Source of the DNA: Bacillota bacterium
GTDB lineage: Bacteria > Bacillota > Clostridia > Lachnospirales > Lachnospiraceae
NCBI GenBank assembly: GCA_029226935.1
Contig: JAQXYZ010000037.1
Coordinates: forward strand, 1-64,000
Direction: 5' to 3'
DNA length: 64,000 nucleotides
Shown here: in pieces, positions 8,760 to 17,723 of the stretch
How the letters are laid out: every line of letters begins with the position of its first letter
Position numbering within the stretch: position 1 is the first letter of the stretch
Made by a program: the position numbers and the translations under genes
Notes under the pieces: generated by a model
Seen by the model: only the letters and a program-made list of their open reading frames with translations
Databases searched by the model: none
Told to the model about the DNA's origin: nothing

Positions 8760-8930
8760 TTATGAAATTTCTCCCGGGGTTCCATCTATTTTCTCTGTTT
8801 CCTGCTGGCTGTTTTTGCGCTTCCGAAGCCTGATGCCAATAAAAACTGCAATTCCGCAGATCACTACAATTATTGCCATCAATAACAGGTAAGATAAAAA
8901 GGAATTCAAAAACAATACTAAATTTATCAT
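8760..8930 (-). CDS. small single-TM membrane protein, 56 residues, unknown function
   Basis: I do not recognise a function. The ORF begins MINLVLFLNSF, has one long hydrophobic stretch (residues about 3-33), then a basic stop-transfer RLRKRK and a polar tail ending TPGEIS, so the C-terminus is predicted inside. The ATG is preceded by AAGGGA at 11 bases. Support as a real gene comes from its own promoter (TTGACT-N17-TATGAT, overlapping the stop of the preceding gene) and its own terminator ten bases after the stop. It lies between the MutS-like ATPase and the HAD gene. Small single-TM proteins with a basic C-terminal flank are frequent in Lachnospiraceae. Confidence 0.75.
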   Translation of the reverse strand: MINLVLFLNSFLSYLLLMAIIVVICGIAVFIGIRLRKRKNSQQETEKIDGTPGEIS

Positions 8931-8964
8931 TACTTTCAGTCCCTTTCTTATGCTTTATTTTATA

Positions 8965-8993
8965 ATCATATCATTGTGCCTTTTTTCAGTCAA
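8965..8993 (-). promoter_or_regulatory. sigmaA promoter of the small membrane protein gene
   Basis: TTGACT and TATGAT are separated by 17 bases on the minus strand; the -35 overlaps the last codons of the MutS-like gene. Confidence 0.6.
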
Positions 8994-10671
8994 GGGATTG
9001 CCAGACACCGTTTTTTAAAAAATTGCCAGCCATATTCTCTGCCGCCTTGATAATATCCTGGGAATATCCCATAATACCGAGAAGCTTAATGGCATTTCGC
9101 GTCTGGGCACGTCCTTTCATAATCTTGTAGCTAAAGCTGATATCATTTTCTTCAATTTCTTCTGAAAAATGATAATTATTATAAAACTCTTCCAATAAAT
9201 TCGTCAGTTCAATATCATGAGTCGCCGCAAAACAGATGCAGTTCTGCTCCGCCATACTTTTCAGTATCTGTGTAGAAGCAGCAATTCTCTCTACCGTGTT
9301 GGTTCCTCTCAAAACCTCATCTACAAAGCATATAACAGGAATGCCTTCCTCCCGAACCATGTCCATAATTCTTTTGATTGCCTTAATTTCAACCATGTAG
9401 TAGCTGTCTCCTCCCTGAACATCATCCCGAAGGCTCATGGAAGAAACCACTCTGAATATCCCTCCTGTATATTGATCTGCCAGACAGGTATGAATGGTCT
9501 GTGCCAGAATCGCATTTAATGCTACGGTTTTTAAGAAGGTGGATTTTCCTGATGCATTTGAACCTGTAATCAACACACTTTTATCGGTAGAAAAGCTATT
9601 TTTAACAGGATCTTTTAGCAGCGGATGATACAAGCCGTCTGCCTGTATTTTGGCTTTCTCGGTAAATACAGGAACCGAAAATTTCTCAAGAGATTCCCGA
9701 TATTCCCCAATGGAAATCATTGCTTCTATTTTACCCAATATGGTAATCATCTGATCAATTTCTGTAATATGGCGGCGAACCTCTGAGAGCATCTGGTTGA
9801 ATTTCATCAAATCCAAATGAAATCCCATGCGGATAAAATCAAGCAGTATGTCCAGAGGATTTCCTGAGCCGGACATACGTCCTCCCGACATCAGAAGAAA
9901 TGAACCTGCCCTATACCCATTCATAGAACTACTGCACTTTTTTAATATCTCAAATTCTTCATTGAGTATGTCCAACTTTTTGGTCTGCAGCTGCTTTACG
10001 CATTCCAGTATTCTGAAAATATATGCAAAGCTTGTAATATACGGCTCAATCTCATTTTTTATTCTAAAGTAAGAAATATTATTATAGATTAATACACACA
10101 CCAGGGCACAGAGTCCTATCGGAAGATTAATAAACATTCCGGCAATACTGAGAAACAGTAACAACAAGGCAAGATAATGGGGTAAATTACTCCTTTCTCC
10201 CAGCTGATCCAAATAGTCCAGATAATCATAGATTGAAAACTTTCCCATTCTTCCCAAATTATGAAAGACAAACTGATAGCCTACCCTCTCATCCGAATGA
10301 GTCCTGAAATATTCAATCAGCTCCTCCCTCCTTTGGAGTTCCTTTTCTGCCATACATGGTTTTCGCAATATATCATATAAATATTCTTCTCCCGCAGATG
10401 AATGGGTATAATTCATCCGTTTAAAGACCTCATCCATATTCAGATCGTTCCATGTAATATCATCAATGTAGAAGCCTTCCTGATGTTTTAGAAAATAGTG
10501 GGATATATTTGCAAACTGTTCCGGCTTATACTCTCTCTGAGGCAGAGCGCCATAATCACTGTATAATTTTTCTCTGAATTTTTCTTCCGACTTCTTATAA
10601 TCAAAAAATCCTTTTAGCATAAAGATAACAACCAATGCAAGCATTGCTGCCGCAAAAATAATATATTCCAT
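8986..10671 (-). CDS. membrane-anchored MutS-like ATPase
   Basis: The C-terminal third is a MutS family ATPase domain: Walker A GSNASGKST near residue 370, the loop RDDVQGGDSYYMVE, Walker B CFVDEVLRGTNT, and the switch ATHDIEL. The mismatch-recognition and connector domains of MutS are absent. Instead there are hydrophobic segments at residues about 3-20 and a pair near 175-215, suggesting membrane anchoring. At 561 residues it matches the MutS-like/lever-domain-only proteins common in Clostridia, whose role is not established. It is the last gene after punA-cdd-mtaD; GGAG lies eight bases before the ATG. Confidence 0.82.
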   Translation of the reverse strand: MEYIIFAAAMLALVVIFMLKGFFDYKKSEEKFREKLYSDYGALPQREYKPEQFANISHYFLKHQEGFYIDDITWNDLNMDEVFKRMNYTHSSAGEEYLYDILRKPCMAEKELQRREELIEYFRTHSDERVGYQFVFHNLGRMGKFSIYDYLDYLDQLGERSNLPHYLALLLLFLSIAGMFINLPIGLCALVCVLIYNNISYFRIKNEIEPYITSFAYIFRILECVKQLQTKKLDILNEEFEILKKCSSSMNGYRAGSFLLMSGGRMSGSGNPLDILLDFIRMGFHLDLMKFNQMLSEVRRHITEIDQMITILGKIEAMISIGEYRESLEKFSVPVFTEKAKIQADGLYHPLLKDPVKNSFSTDKSVLITGSNASGKSTFLKTVALNAILAQTIHTCLADQYTGGIFRVVSSMSLRDDVQGGDSYYMVEIKAIKRIMDMVREEGIPVICFVDEVLRGTNTVERIAASTQILKSMAEQNCICFAATHDIELTNLLEEFYNNYHFSEEIEENDISFSYKIMKGRAQTRNAIKLLGIMGYSQDIIKAAENMAGNFLKNGVWQSLD

Positions 10672-10708
10672 CTTTTACGCTCCATATCCCTTTCTGTTTC
10701 TAATTCAT

Positions 10709-11992
10709 CTACTGATTCCTAATTCTGTTTATAATTTGATTTGCCTTTGCGTAGATGTCCTCCGGCTGCTCCGGCGTATTGAATTTCCCATGCTCATAAA
10801 GGATTTTGCCGCCTATCATTGTCATGATTACATTCTGCTTACTGCCGCTGTATACCAGATTTTTCTCAATATGGTTGAGCGGCTGCATATTAGGCTGATT
10901 TAAATCAATCATGATCAGATCAGCAAGCTTGCCCTCTGCAAGCACATCTGCATCCATAAGCCCCATTGCATGAGCGCCGTTTACGGTTGCCATCTTCAGC
11001 ACCTCCATGGCATCCACTGCGGAAGCATCCTTCTGCTTTAGTTTGGCAAGCCCTGTGACCAGAAACATTTCTCTGAACATATCAAGGCAATTATTACTGG
11101 CAGGCCCGTCTGTTCCGATTGCCACCGAAACTCCCGCCTTTAGGAACTCTGTAATCGGTGCAATTCCACTTGCAAGCTTCGTATTGGAACCGGGATTCGT
11201 TACTGCATACAAGCCCCTTTTTCTCATTATTGCAATATCATCCTCTGTCATATGGACACAGTGATACCCACCACCACCATATTCAAACATTCCCAGGGTT
11301 TCAAAGAGTTTCACAGGGGTCATGCCATAACGTTCGATACACCCTTTTACTTCCGCTTCTGTCTCTGCCATATGAGTAAATACAGGAGCCTTATATTTTT
11401 GAGAAAGCGCTGCTATCTTTTCAAGTAATTCTTTTGAGCAGGTGTATTCCGCATGGAAACCAAGAATGTAAGATTGAAGAGCGCTTCGATGATTCAACTT
11501 TAAAAACATCTCTTCCACCAGTTCCGGAGACTGGCTGAAGTTATTGACAGCACCTACCTGCACACATCTCATTCCCATTTCATCAAAAGCATCTGCAATG
11601 GATTCCGGTGTCAGGTACATATCAAATGCAGCCGTGATACCGCTTGTCAGATATTCCAAAATGGCAAGCTTAGACAGTTCATAAATATCCTCTGCCGTCA
11701 TTTGCGCTTCCACCGGAAACACCTGATGATTAAGCCACTCATTTAATGGAAGATCATCTGCAAAGGAACGAAGCAGGGTCATTCCCGAATGAGTGTGGGC
11801 ATTTTTAAATCCCGGCATGAGAAGATTTCCTTTACAGTCGATTTCCTTATCCCAAAGAATGCAGGACTCTGGCAGCTCTGTCCCATCTCCTACATACACA
11901 ATTCGGTCATCCTTAATCCAGATTTCTCCCATAAAAATCTCTCTGCTTTCTTCCATTGTGAGAATTCTGGCATTATATAATTTTATGTTCAT
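10709..11992 (-). CDS. mtaD: amidohydrolase, 5'-methylthioadenosine/S-adenosylhomocysteine deaminase type
   Basis: This 427-residue metal-dependent amidohydrolase carries the metal-site HTHSGM near residue 65, GFHAEYTC and HMAETEAEV in the middle, VTNPGSNTKLASG, and the catalytic aspartate in GTDGPASNN. These are signatures of the MtaD/SsnA branch, which deaminates adenosine-type nucleosides. Position after punA and cdd supports a purine-salvage role. AAAGGAATTACT precedes the ATG. Other cytosine- or guanine-deaminase-like substrates cannot be excluded. Confidence 0.85.
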   Translation of the reverse strand: MNIKLYNARILTMEESREIFMGEIWIKDDRIVYVGDGTELPESCILWDKEIDCKGNLLMPGFKNAHTHSGMTLLRSFADDLPLNEWLNHQVFPVEAQMTAEDIYELSKLAILEYLTSGITAAFDMYLTPESIADAFDEMGMRCVQVGAVNNFSQSPELVEEMFLKLNHRSALQSYILGFHAEYTCSKELLEKIAALSQKYKAPVFTHMAETEAEVKGCIERYGMTPVKLFETLGMFEYGGGGYHCVHMTEDDIAIMRKRGLYAVTNPGSNTKLASGIAPITEFLKAGVSVAIGTDGPASNNCLDMFREMFLVTGLAKLKQKDASAVDAMEVLKMATVNGAHAMGLMDADVLAEGKLADLIMIDLNQPNMQPLNHIEKNLVYSGSKQNVIMTMIGGKILYEHGKFNTPEQPEDIYAKANQIINRIRNQ

Positions 11993-12003
11993 AGTAATTC
12001 CTT

Positions 12004-12459
12004 TCAGAAACCTAAATTTTTCGGTCCAAAGCTCTCCGGCAAAAGTTCTCCCAATGTATATAGCTTATAATCATTTTCATTTCTGGCTACAATCACGACG
12101 AACTGATCAGGATCTGCAAATTCACGCAGCACCTGTCTGCATACACCACAGGGAAATGCATATTGGTCTGTCGTTTCATTCTTAGGTCCCCCGACGATCG
12201 CAATTGCTTTAAATTTATGCCATCCTTCACTGACTGCTTTACTGATTGCCGTGCGTTCTGCACAGATGGACGGCGTATAAGCAGCATTTTCAATATTACA
12301 GCCTGTATAGATTCGCAGCTCATTTGTCAGAACAGCCGCTCCCACCTGATATCCCGAATAGGGGGAATAGGCTTTCTTTCTTGCCTCCATTGCCGATCTG
12401 ATCAGCTCCTGAACCGGAATATCCTGTACACAGGCAGTTATCTTGTTATTTTTATCCAC
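12004..12459 (-). CDS. cdd: cytidine deaminase
   Basis: The 151-residue protein deaminates cytidine and deoxycytidine to uridine forms. The zinc-site motif is complete: CAERTA with the catalytic glutamate near residue 70, and PCGVCRQVL near residue 105. Family length is about 130-140, so it is slightly long through the N-terminus (MDKNNKIT). The start codon is GTG, 11 bases after GGAGG. It lies 33 bases downstream of punA and 11 bases before mtaD, forming a nucleoside-salvage operon. Confidence 0.95.
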   Translation of the reverse strand: MDKNNKITACVQDIPVQELIRSAMEARKKAYSPYSGYQVGAAVLTNELRIYTGCNIENAAYTPSICAERTAISKAVSEGWHKFKAIAIVGGPKNETTDQYAFPCGVCRQVLREFADPDQFVVIVARNENDYKLYTLGELLPESFGPKNLGF

Positions 12460-12492
12460 GAAACTTATGCCTCCGTTTTATCAAATCTGCTT

Positions 12493-13314
12493 CTAAAATG
12501 CTGCGATAGATTCGGTAATTAACTGTCTGAACAATGGTGCTGCCTTATTGGAGGCTTCCTGAACCTCCTCATGGGTAAGGGGCTGATCAGTCATCCCTGC
12601 TGCAAGGTTTGCTACGCAGGAAATACCGCAAATCTTCATTCCCATGTGATTTGCTGCAATAGCTTCTACCACAGTGCTCATTCCCACTGCATCTGCGCCC
12701 AGTGTACGGAGCATTTTAATTTCTGCCGGTGACTCAAAGGAAGGTCCTGTCAGCTGTACATAAATACCCTCATGTAAAGGAATATTGCATTCTTTTGCTT
12801 TATTTTTAATAATCTCCTGCAATTCAGGATTATAAACCTTACTCATATCAGGAAAACGGCATCCAAGTTCATCGATATTGGCACCAATCAACGGATTAGG
12901 CGCAAAGCAGGAAATATGATCCTTAATCAACATAAAACTTCCCGCTGAAAATTCAGGGTTAATTCCACCAGAGGCATTGGTAAGGAACAATATTTCTGCT
13001 CCCATCATCCTCATCAAACGGGTGGGCAGCACCACATCGGTAATGGGATATCCCTCATAGTAATGGACTCTTCCTTTCATGCATACAACCGGTACATCCT
13101 TTACATATCCAAAAATAAACTTTCCTGCATGTCCCGGAACTGTAGAAACTGGAAAATCTTCTATTTCACTGTATGCAATCTCACTCTTTACATCCATGGT
13201 ATCCGCATAATTTCCCAGTCCCGACCCCAATACCAGTGCAACCTTAGGTGCAAAGGGGATTCGGTCTTTAATACTCTCATAGCATTTTACTACTTTTTCA
13301 TATACTTGGTTCAT
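12493..13314 (-). CDS. punA: purine-nucleoside phosphorylase
   Basis: This 273-residue trimeric-type enzyme splits inosine and guanosine with phosphate to base and ribose-1-phosphate. Seen motifs are the phosphate loop VLGSGLGNYAD, HYYEGYP, LTNASGGINP, the specificity glutamate region TGPSFESPAEI, and GMSTVVEAI with the catalytic asparagine region CVANLAAG. GGGAGG lies six bases before the ATG. It heads the punA-cdd-mtaD-mutS-like run, with a promoter just upstream. Confidence 0.95.
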   Translation of the reverse strand: MNQVYEKVVKCYESIKDRIPFAPKVALVLGSGLGNYADTMDVKSEIAYSEIEDFPVSTVPGHAGKFIFGYVKDVPVVCMKGRVHYYEGYPITDVVLPTRLMRMMGAEILFLTNASGGINPEFSAGSFMLIKDHISCFAPNPLIGANIDELGCRFPDMSKVYNPELQEIIKNKAKECNIPLHEGIYVQLTGPSFESPAEIKMLRTLGADAVGMSTVVEAIAANHMGMKICGISCVANLAAGMTDQPLTHEEVQEASNKAAPLFRQLITESIAAF

Positions 13315-13338
13315 ATATTACCTCCCTTTTTCTTACTC

Positions 13339-13367
13339 ATAATATCATAGAAAACAGATATCCGCAA
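13339..13367 (-). promoter_or_regulatory. sigmaA promoter of the punA operon
   Basis: TTGCGG-N17-TATTAT on the minus strand, about 25 bases ahead of the punA start. No purine riboswitch fold was found in the short leader. Confidence 0.6.
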
Positions 13368-13393
13368 TGATACCCTTCTCCCCAAACAGACAT

Positions 13394-13435
13394 CAGGGAG
13401 TGCCTGTCATACATTATGTACTAAGGCACTCCCTG
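13394..13435 (-). terminator. hairpin after spoIVA, probable terminator
   Basis: CAGGGAGTGCC and GGCACTCCCTG form a perfect 11-base-pair stem with a 20-base loop, nine bases past the spoIVA stop. No proper T-run follows, so efficiency as an intrinsic terminator is doubtful. Confidence 0.55.
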
Positions 13436-13443
13436 TCATTCTA

Positions 13444-14931
13444 TCAGATAATGATACAGACCATTCCACCGTTTGAATCATTCACAATCTTTTGCATGGT
13501 TTCCTGCAATTTCAACTGGCTTTCCTCTCCAATCATGGTAAGCTTCCCTGTAATACCATCATTTACAAGCTGTTCCACCGTCTTTCCAAAAATATTGGTT
13601 TCCCAGATACCGTTCTCACTTTGACTGGAGTCTGTGATAAAGCGTATTAAATCCTGCGCCTGTTCTTCTGAACCGACAATCGGGGATATTTCCGTCTCGA
13701 TATTCGCCTTTATCATATGAATACTGGGGCTTTCCGCCCTGATTTTTACTCCGAATTTATTGCCGTGCCTGATAATCTCCGGTTTATCCAGTTTGATTTC
13801 ACTTCGTTCCGGAGTCACAACCCCATATCCCTTTTGTCTGACTGAGTCAATCGCATGTAAAACCTTTACATATTCCTTTTTCATCTTCGCCATGTCTTTT
13901 AAAACAGATAGCAGCCTGTATTCATTATCAATATTTTCTCCCACCATTTCACTTAGCATCTCATAATAGTAAGAATCATCCACATCCAGCCATACCTTAA
14001 TGCATCCGTCTGCCATATTTACACTGTCCATCTTACACTTTCTGATAAAAGCCCCGCCCAGTGTAACCGGATTATTCTTTACATCACGAATACAGTTATA
14101 CTGCTTCATAATTTCCCTGATCTGCTCAATCATATCGACCTTCATCTTATGATCTGCCGGAAGCATTTCTACCCATTTGGGCATATAAAACTCAATCATT
14201 GTAATTGGAAACTCATATAATACATTTTCAAGTATTTTATTAATATCTTCTTTCTTTAGCTGTTCACAATTTACCGGCATAACACTCACTTCGTATTTTG
14301 CCTCGATTTCACCAGCCAGCTTTATGGTGTCATCACTGTACGGTTTTGCCGAATTCAGCAGAACAATAAAAGGCTTTCTCAGCTTTTTTAATTCCCTGAT
14401 CGTCCTCTCTTCCGCCGCAAGGTAATTTTCTCTAGGTATATCGCCAAAGCTGCCATCACAGGTAATGACAATCCCAATAGTGGAATGATCATTAATTACT
14501 TTTCTCGTTCCTATTTCAGCCGCCTGGGTAAATGGAATTTCCTGCGCTGACCATGGTGTTTTTACCATACGTTCCGTTTCATTCTCCATATGCCCACTGG
14601 CGCCATCCACCATATAACCGACACAGTCAATCAGTCTTACTCTCGCTTCGATTCCATCTCCCAATATAAGTTTTGCGGCTTCCTTTGGAATGAATTTAGG
14701 CTCCGTGGTGGTAATTGTTTTTCCTCCCGCACTTTGCGGCAGTTCATCCTTTGCCCGCTCCTTCTCATAGGATTCCGTCATATTGGGCAGGACCATCAAG
14801 TCCATAAATCGCTTAATGAATGTGGACTTACCGGTTCTTACAGGGCCTACAACACCTATGTAAATTTCTCCGCCGCACCTTAATTGAATGTCCTTGTATA
14901 AGTCATACTCTTTTTTTGTATTTAAGTCCAT
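13444..14931 (-). CDS. spoIVA: stage IV sporulation protein A (coat morphogenetic ATPase)
   Basis: This 495-residue protein is SpoIVA, which polymerises by ATP hydrolysis on the mother-cell face of the forespore to form the basement layer of the coat. The Walker A GPVRTGKSTFIKRF near residue 28, DCVGYMVDGASGH (switch region) and the family C-terminus ending GGMVCIII are all present, and length matches the family (about 492). The ATG lies seven bases after GGAAGGGG. This SD is embedded in a terminator-like hairpin that also carries a sigmaE-type -10. In Bacillus the gene is sigmaE-controlled, consistent with the motif. Confidence 0.97.
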   Translation of the reverse strand: MDLNTKKEYDLYKDIQLRCGGEIYIGVVGPVRTGKSTFIKRFMDLMVLPNMTESYEKERAKDELPQSAGGKTITTTEPKFIPKEAAKLILGDGIEARVRLIDCVGYMVDGASGHMENETERMVKTPWSAQEIPFTQAAEIGTRKVINDHSTIGIVITCDGSFGDIPRENYLAAEERTIRELKKLRKPFIVLLNSAKPYSDDTIKLAGEIEAKYEVSVMPVNCEQLKKEDINKILENVLYEFPITMIEFYMPKWVEMLPADHKMKVDMIEQIREIMKQYNCIRDVKNNPVTLGGAFIRKCKMDSVNMADGCIKVWLDVDDSYYYEMLSEMVGENIDNEYRLLSVLKDMAKMKKEYVKVLHAIDSVRQKGYGVVTPERSEIKLDKPEIIRHGNKFGVKIRAESPSIHMIKANIETEISPIVGSEEQAQDLIRFITDSSQSENGIWETNIFGKTVEQLVNDGITGKLTMIGEESQLKLQETMQKIVNDSNGGMVCIII

Positions 14932-14973
14932 AAAAATACCCCTTCCATACTTAATTAAATGTATGTGAAGGGG
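14932..14973 (-). terminator. terminator hairpin after the tyrS operon that contains the spoIVA SD
   Basis: CCCCTTCACATAC pairs with GTATGGAAGGGG (12 base pairs with one bulged A) around a ten-base A/T loop. TATTTTT follows and runs directly into the spoIVA ATG. The stem ends 25 bases after the stop of the upstream metallopeptidase gene. The 3' arm supplies the SD of spoIVA. Confidence 0.75.
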
Positions 14974-14986
14974 ATTTTATTTATTA
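14958..14986 (-). promoter_or_regulatory. candidate sigmaE promoter of spoIVA nested in the terminator hairpin
   Basis: On the minus strand TAATAAA and CATACATT are separated by 14 bases. The -10 fits the sigmaE pattern CATACAnT fully and the -35 fits KMATATT at five of seven positions, with the normal spacing. The -10 straddles the upper 5' arm and loop, so the transcript would start in the loop or 3' arm and lack the masking 5' arm. Confidence 0.6.
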
Positions 14987-14997
14987 CAATTTTACTT

Positions 14998-15492
14998 TCA
15001 AAACAGATAAAGCTGTCCTGCATTATCGCGAAGCCACTTTTTGTAGTGCTTATACTCCGGACAAATACGCTGTACCAGATTCCAAAAATTAGAAGAGTGA
15101 TCCATAAAAACCAGATGACACAGTTCATGGATAACCACATAGTCGCAGACCGGTTCAGGTGCCATGAGAATCCGCCAGTTGAAATTCAAATTTCCTTTAC
15201 TGCTGCAGCTCCCCCAGCGGCTTTTCTGATCCTTGATGCGTATGTCCTCAAACCGTACCCCTAGAATCCTGGCATACTCTTCTGCTTTCTGCGTGATTAC
15301 CAGAAGTGCTTCCTTTCGATACCATTTTTCCAGCTGACTGCGTTTATATTCGTAATCAGCCTCATAAGGCACATACATAATCAGCCTGTCCAACACACAT
15401 TTTACCTTAGCTCTGGTACGCTGTTCCCTGATAATCGTAAGCGTCCGCTTTTCTCCCAGATAATAAACTGTTTCTCCGTTTTCCAGTCTCAC
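14998..15492 (-). CDS. YgjP-type (DUF45) zinc metallopeptidase-like protein
   Basis: The 164-residue protein carries the DUF45/SprT-like signature: [14 protein letters not shown] near residue 90, then VIHELCHL with the HEXXH-like zinc site, and a further histidine in FMDHSSNFW. Members are called M48-like metal-dependent hydrolases; the substrate is not established. The GTG start overlaps the TGA of tyrS (GTGA), indicating translational coupling. Transcription likely ends at the hairpin 25 bases downstream. Confidence 0.88.
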   Translation of the reverse strand: MRLENGETVYYLGEKRTLTIIREQRTRAKVKCVLDRLIMYVPYEADYEYKRSQLEKWYRKEALLVITQKAEEYARILGVRFEDIRIKDQKSRWGSCSSKGNLNFNWRILMAPEPVCDYVVIHELCHLVFMDHSSNFWNLVQRICPEYKHYKKWLRDNAGQLYLF

Positions 15493-16712
15493 TTCAATAT
15501 AACCTTGCGGAAATTCTTCTTTCCTCTTTTCACAACAACGCCATCTCCTGCAAAGGTATCTTTTCCGTAAGATGCCTTCACATCAGTAACCTTTTCATTT
15601 TCAAGGGTAACGCCGCCCTGTTCAATCGCACGACGTCCCTCAGAACGGCTCTGAACCAGACCGGATTTACAGAGTACTGAAATCATATCAATGCTTCCGT
15701 CTGTAAAGTCATCCTCTGTCAGTTCTGTAGTGGGCATATCTGCCGCAACACCTGCACTGAATAATGCCCGCGCGCTTTCCTGTGCCTTCGCAGCTTCGTC
15801 CTCTCCATGCACCAGCTTGGTAAGTTCAAAAGCAAGAATTTCTTTCGCCTGATTTAACTGGCTTCCCTCCCACTGATCCATCTCATCGATCTGCTCCAGA
15901 GGAAGGAATGTCAACATCCGCAGACATTTCAGTACATCCGCATCTGCCACATTTCTCCAGTACTGATAAAACTCAAAGGGAGAGGTCTTATTGGGATCAA
16001 GCCAGACAGCGCCTTTCTGTGTCTTTCCCATCTTCTTCCCCTCGGAGTTGAGAAGCAGCGTAATGGTCATTGCATATGCATCCTTGCCCAGTTTTCTTCT
16101 GATTAACTCTGTTCCGCCCAGCATATTGCTCCACTGGTCGTCGCCGCCAAACTGCATATTGCATCCATATCTCTGGAACAACTCATAAAAGTCGTAACTT
16201 TGCATCAGCATGTAGTTAAATTCAAGGAAGCTTAATCCTTTTTCCATTCTCTGCTTGTAACATTCTGCTGTCAACATTCTGTTTACTGAGAAATGAGGTC
16301 CGATTTCACGAAGGAACTCAATATAATTCAGATCAAGAAGCCATTCCGCATTGTTGACCATCAGCGCTTTTCCTTCTGAAAAATCAATAAAACGGCTCAT
16401 CTGCTTTTTGAAACATTCGCAGTTGTGTTCAATGGTTTCTTTGGTCATCATCGTACGCATATCACTTCTGCCGGAAGGATCTCCCACCATACCGGTTCCA
16501 CCGCCAATCAGGGCAATGGGTTTATTGCCTGCCATCTGCAGACGCTTCATCAGGCAAAGTGCCATAAAATGTCCCACATGCAAAGAATCTGCGGTAGGAT
16601 CAAAGCCAATGTAAAAGGTTGCCTTTCCGTTATTGATTAATTCTTTAATTTCTTCTTCATCTGTAAGCTGTGCCAAAAGCCCTCTGGCTTTCAGTTCATC
16701 AAAAATAGTCAT
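15489..16712 (-). CDS. tyrS: tyrosyl-tRNA synthetase
   Basis: This 407-residue class I synthetase charges tRNA-Tyr. The HIGH-equivalent HVGH is near residue 50, the tyrosine pocket YMLMQSYDF near residue 175, [10 protein letters not shown] follows, and the KMSKS-equivalent is KMGKTQ, typical for bacterial TyrRS. A C-terminal S4 RNA-binding domain ([15 protein letters not shown]) completes it. GAGGGAG lies six bases before the ATG. There is no room for a T-box leader between it and the ABC transporter operon; a perfect 14-base palindrome, GCCGCAGCTGCGGC, lies at 16733-16746 in the gap. Confidence 0.97.
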   Translation of the reverse strand: MTIFDELKARGLLAQLTDEEEIKELINNGKATFYIGFDPTADSLHVGHFMALCLMKRLQMAGNKPIALIGGGTGMVGDPSGRSDMRTMMTKETIEHNCECFKKQMSRFIDFSEGKALMVNNAEWLLDLNYIEFLREIGPHFSVNRMLTAECYKQRMEKGLSFLEFNYMLMQSYDFYELFQRYGCNMQFGGDDQWSNMLGGTELIRRKLGKDAYAMTITLLLNSEGKKMGKTQKGAVWLDPNKTSPFEFYQYWRNVADADVLKCLRMLTFLPLEQIDEMDQWEGSQLNQAKEILAFELTKLVHGEDEAAKAQESARALFSAGVAADMPTTELTEDDFTDGSIDMISVLCKSGLVQSRSEGRRAIEQGGVTLENEKVTDVKASYGKDTFAGDGVVVKRGKKNFRKVILK

Positions 16713-16763
16713 TTCATTCTCCCTCTCTGTCTGCCGCAGCTGCGGCTTATTCTGTCATATCAT

Positions 16764-17720
16764 TTATCTTTCTTCCCTGAAATAGTTAAGTCCAAGCGAT
16801 GCCGGAAGGTTAATTCTTCCTGACTTACGCATAGAGCTGATAACCAATACCAGTGCTGTGATCAGGAACGGCAGCATGTCATAAAAAGCAATCGGAAATG
16901 GAAGTACGCTCTGGGGAATATAATATTTCAGTACACGCAGTGCACCAAATACAAAGGAGCCTAAAATTGCATAAGCAGGCTGCCAGTTTGCAAAGATAAC
17001 CAGTGCCACCGCAATCCATCCAAGGCCACCCACATTATTGCTGATCCATACACCGCCATTGATAATCATGGAACAGTACACACCACCAATTCCACAAATT
17101 GCACCGCCAAGAATAATATTACAGTATTTTACAGAAGTAACTTTGATTCCTGCCGCATCTGCTGCACCGGGATTCTCCCCCACTGCCTTCAGGTTTAAGC
17201 CCGCCTTGGTATAATTGAGATACCAGGCGGATACACATGCAATGATGATACCAATATACACAAAGGGGCTGTAAGAAAATAAGAGTTCTCCCACAACGGG
17301 AAGATCACTTAGCCCTGGGATTGAAATGCCTCTCATTGCCGCTGTAATATTTGCAGGAAGCTTTAAAGTTCCCTCCGGTGTTTTATTCAGTATAAAAATA
17401 CCGATAAAATTAGCAAATCCAATCCCAAAGATGGTTAGGGTAAGTCCCGTTACATTCTGATTTGCCATAAAGGTTACCGTAAGCACTGCATAAATCAATG
17501 CGCCAAGTGCTCCTGCAGCTGCACTTGCAAGAATGGCAAGGGTAAAATTGTCCGTGTAATAGCCTACCATAAACCCAACACAGGCTCCAATGGACATCAT
17601 TCCTTCTACACCCAGATTCAAATGCCCTGTTTTTTCCGTCAGAATTTCTCCCACAGTTCCAAAAAGCAAAGGTGTTCCGGCACCTACTGCCGCCACAAGA
17701 AATTTAATTAAAATATCCAT
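16764..17720 (-). CDS. nucleoside/sugar ABC importer permease (BPD_transp_2)
   Basis: The 318-residue integral membrane protein has about eight to ten hydrophobic segments and family motifs: GEILTEKTGHLNLGVEG near the N-terminus, and VGENPGAADAAGI with GAICGIGG in the middle. It belongs to the second permease of the BMP-type importers (NupQ/YufQ-like). It is the last gene of the four-gene importer operon, three bases after the first permease, with GGAGGGG ahead of the ATG. Confidence 0.92.
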   Translation of the reverse strand: MDILIKFLVAAVGAGTPLLFGTVGEILTEKTGHLNLGVEGMMSIGACVGFMVGYYTDNFTLAILASAAAGALGALIYAVLTVTFMANQNVTGLTLTIFGIGFANFIGIFILNKTPEGTLKLPANITAAMRGISIPGLSDLPVVGELLFSYSPFVYIGIIIACVSAWYLNYTKAGLNLKAVGENPGAADAAGIKVTSVKYCNIILGGAICGIGGVYCSMIINGGVWISNNVGGLGWIAVALVIFANWQPAYAILGSFVFGALRVLKYYIPQSVLPFPIAFYDMLPFLITALVLVISSMRKSGRINLPASLGLNYFREER

Positions 17721-17723
17721 TCC

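Noticed and set aside
13315..13393. Purine riboswitch in front of punA
   Set aside because: The leader is too short and lacks the three-way junction consensus; only a sigmaA promoter is visible.
16713..16763. Perfect palindrome GCCGCAGCTGCGGC between the ABC operon and tyrS as terminator, and a possible T-box
   Set aside because: No T-run follows the palindrome and the gap of 51 bases is far too short for a T-box leader.
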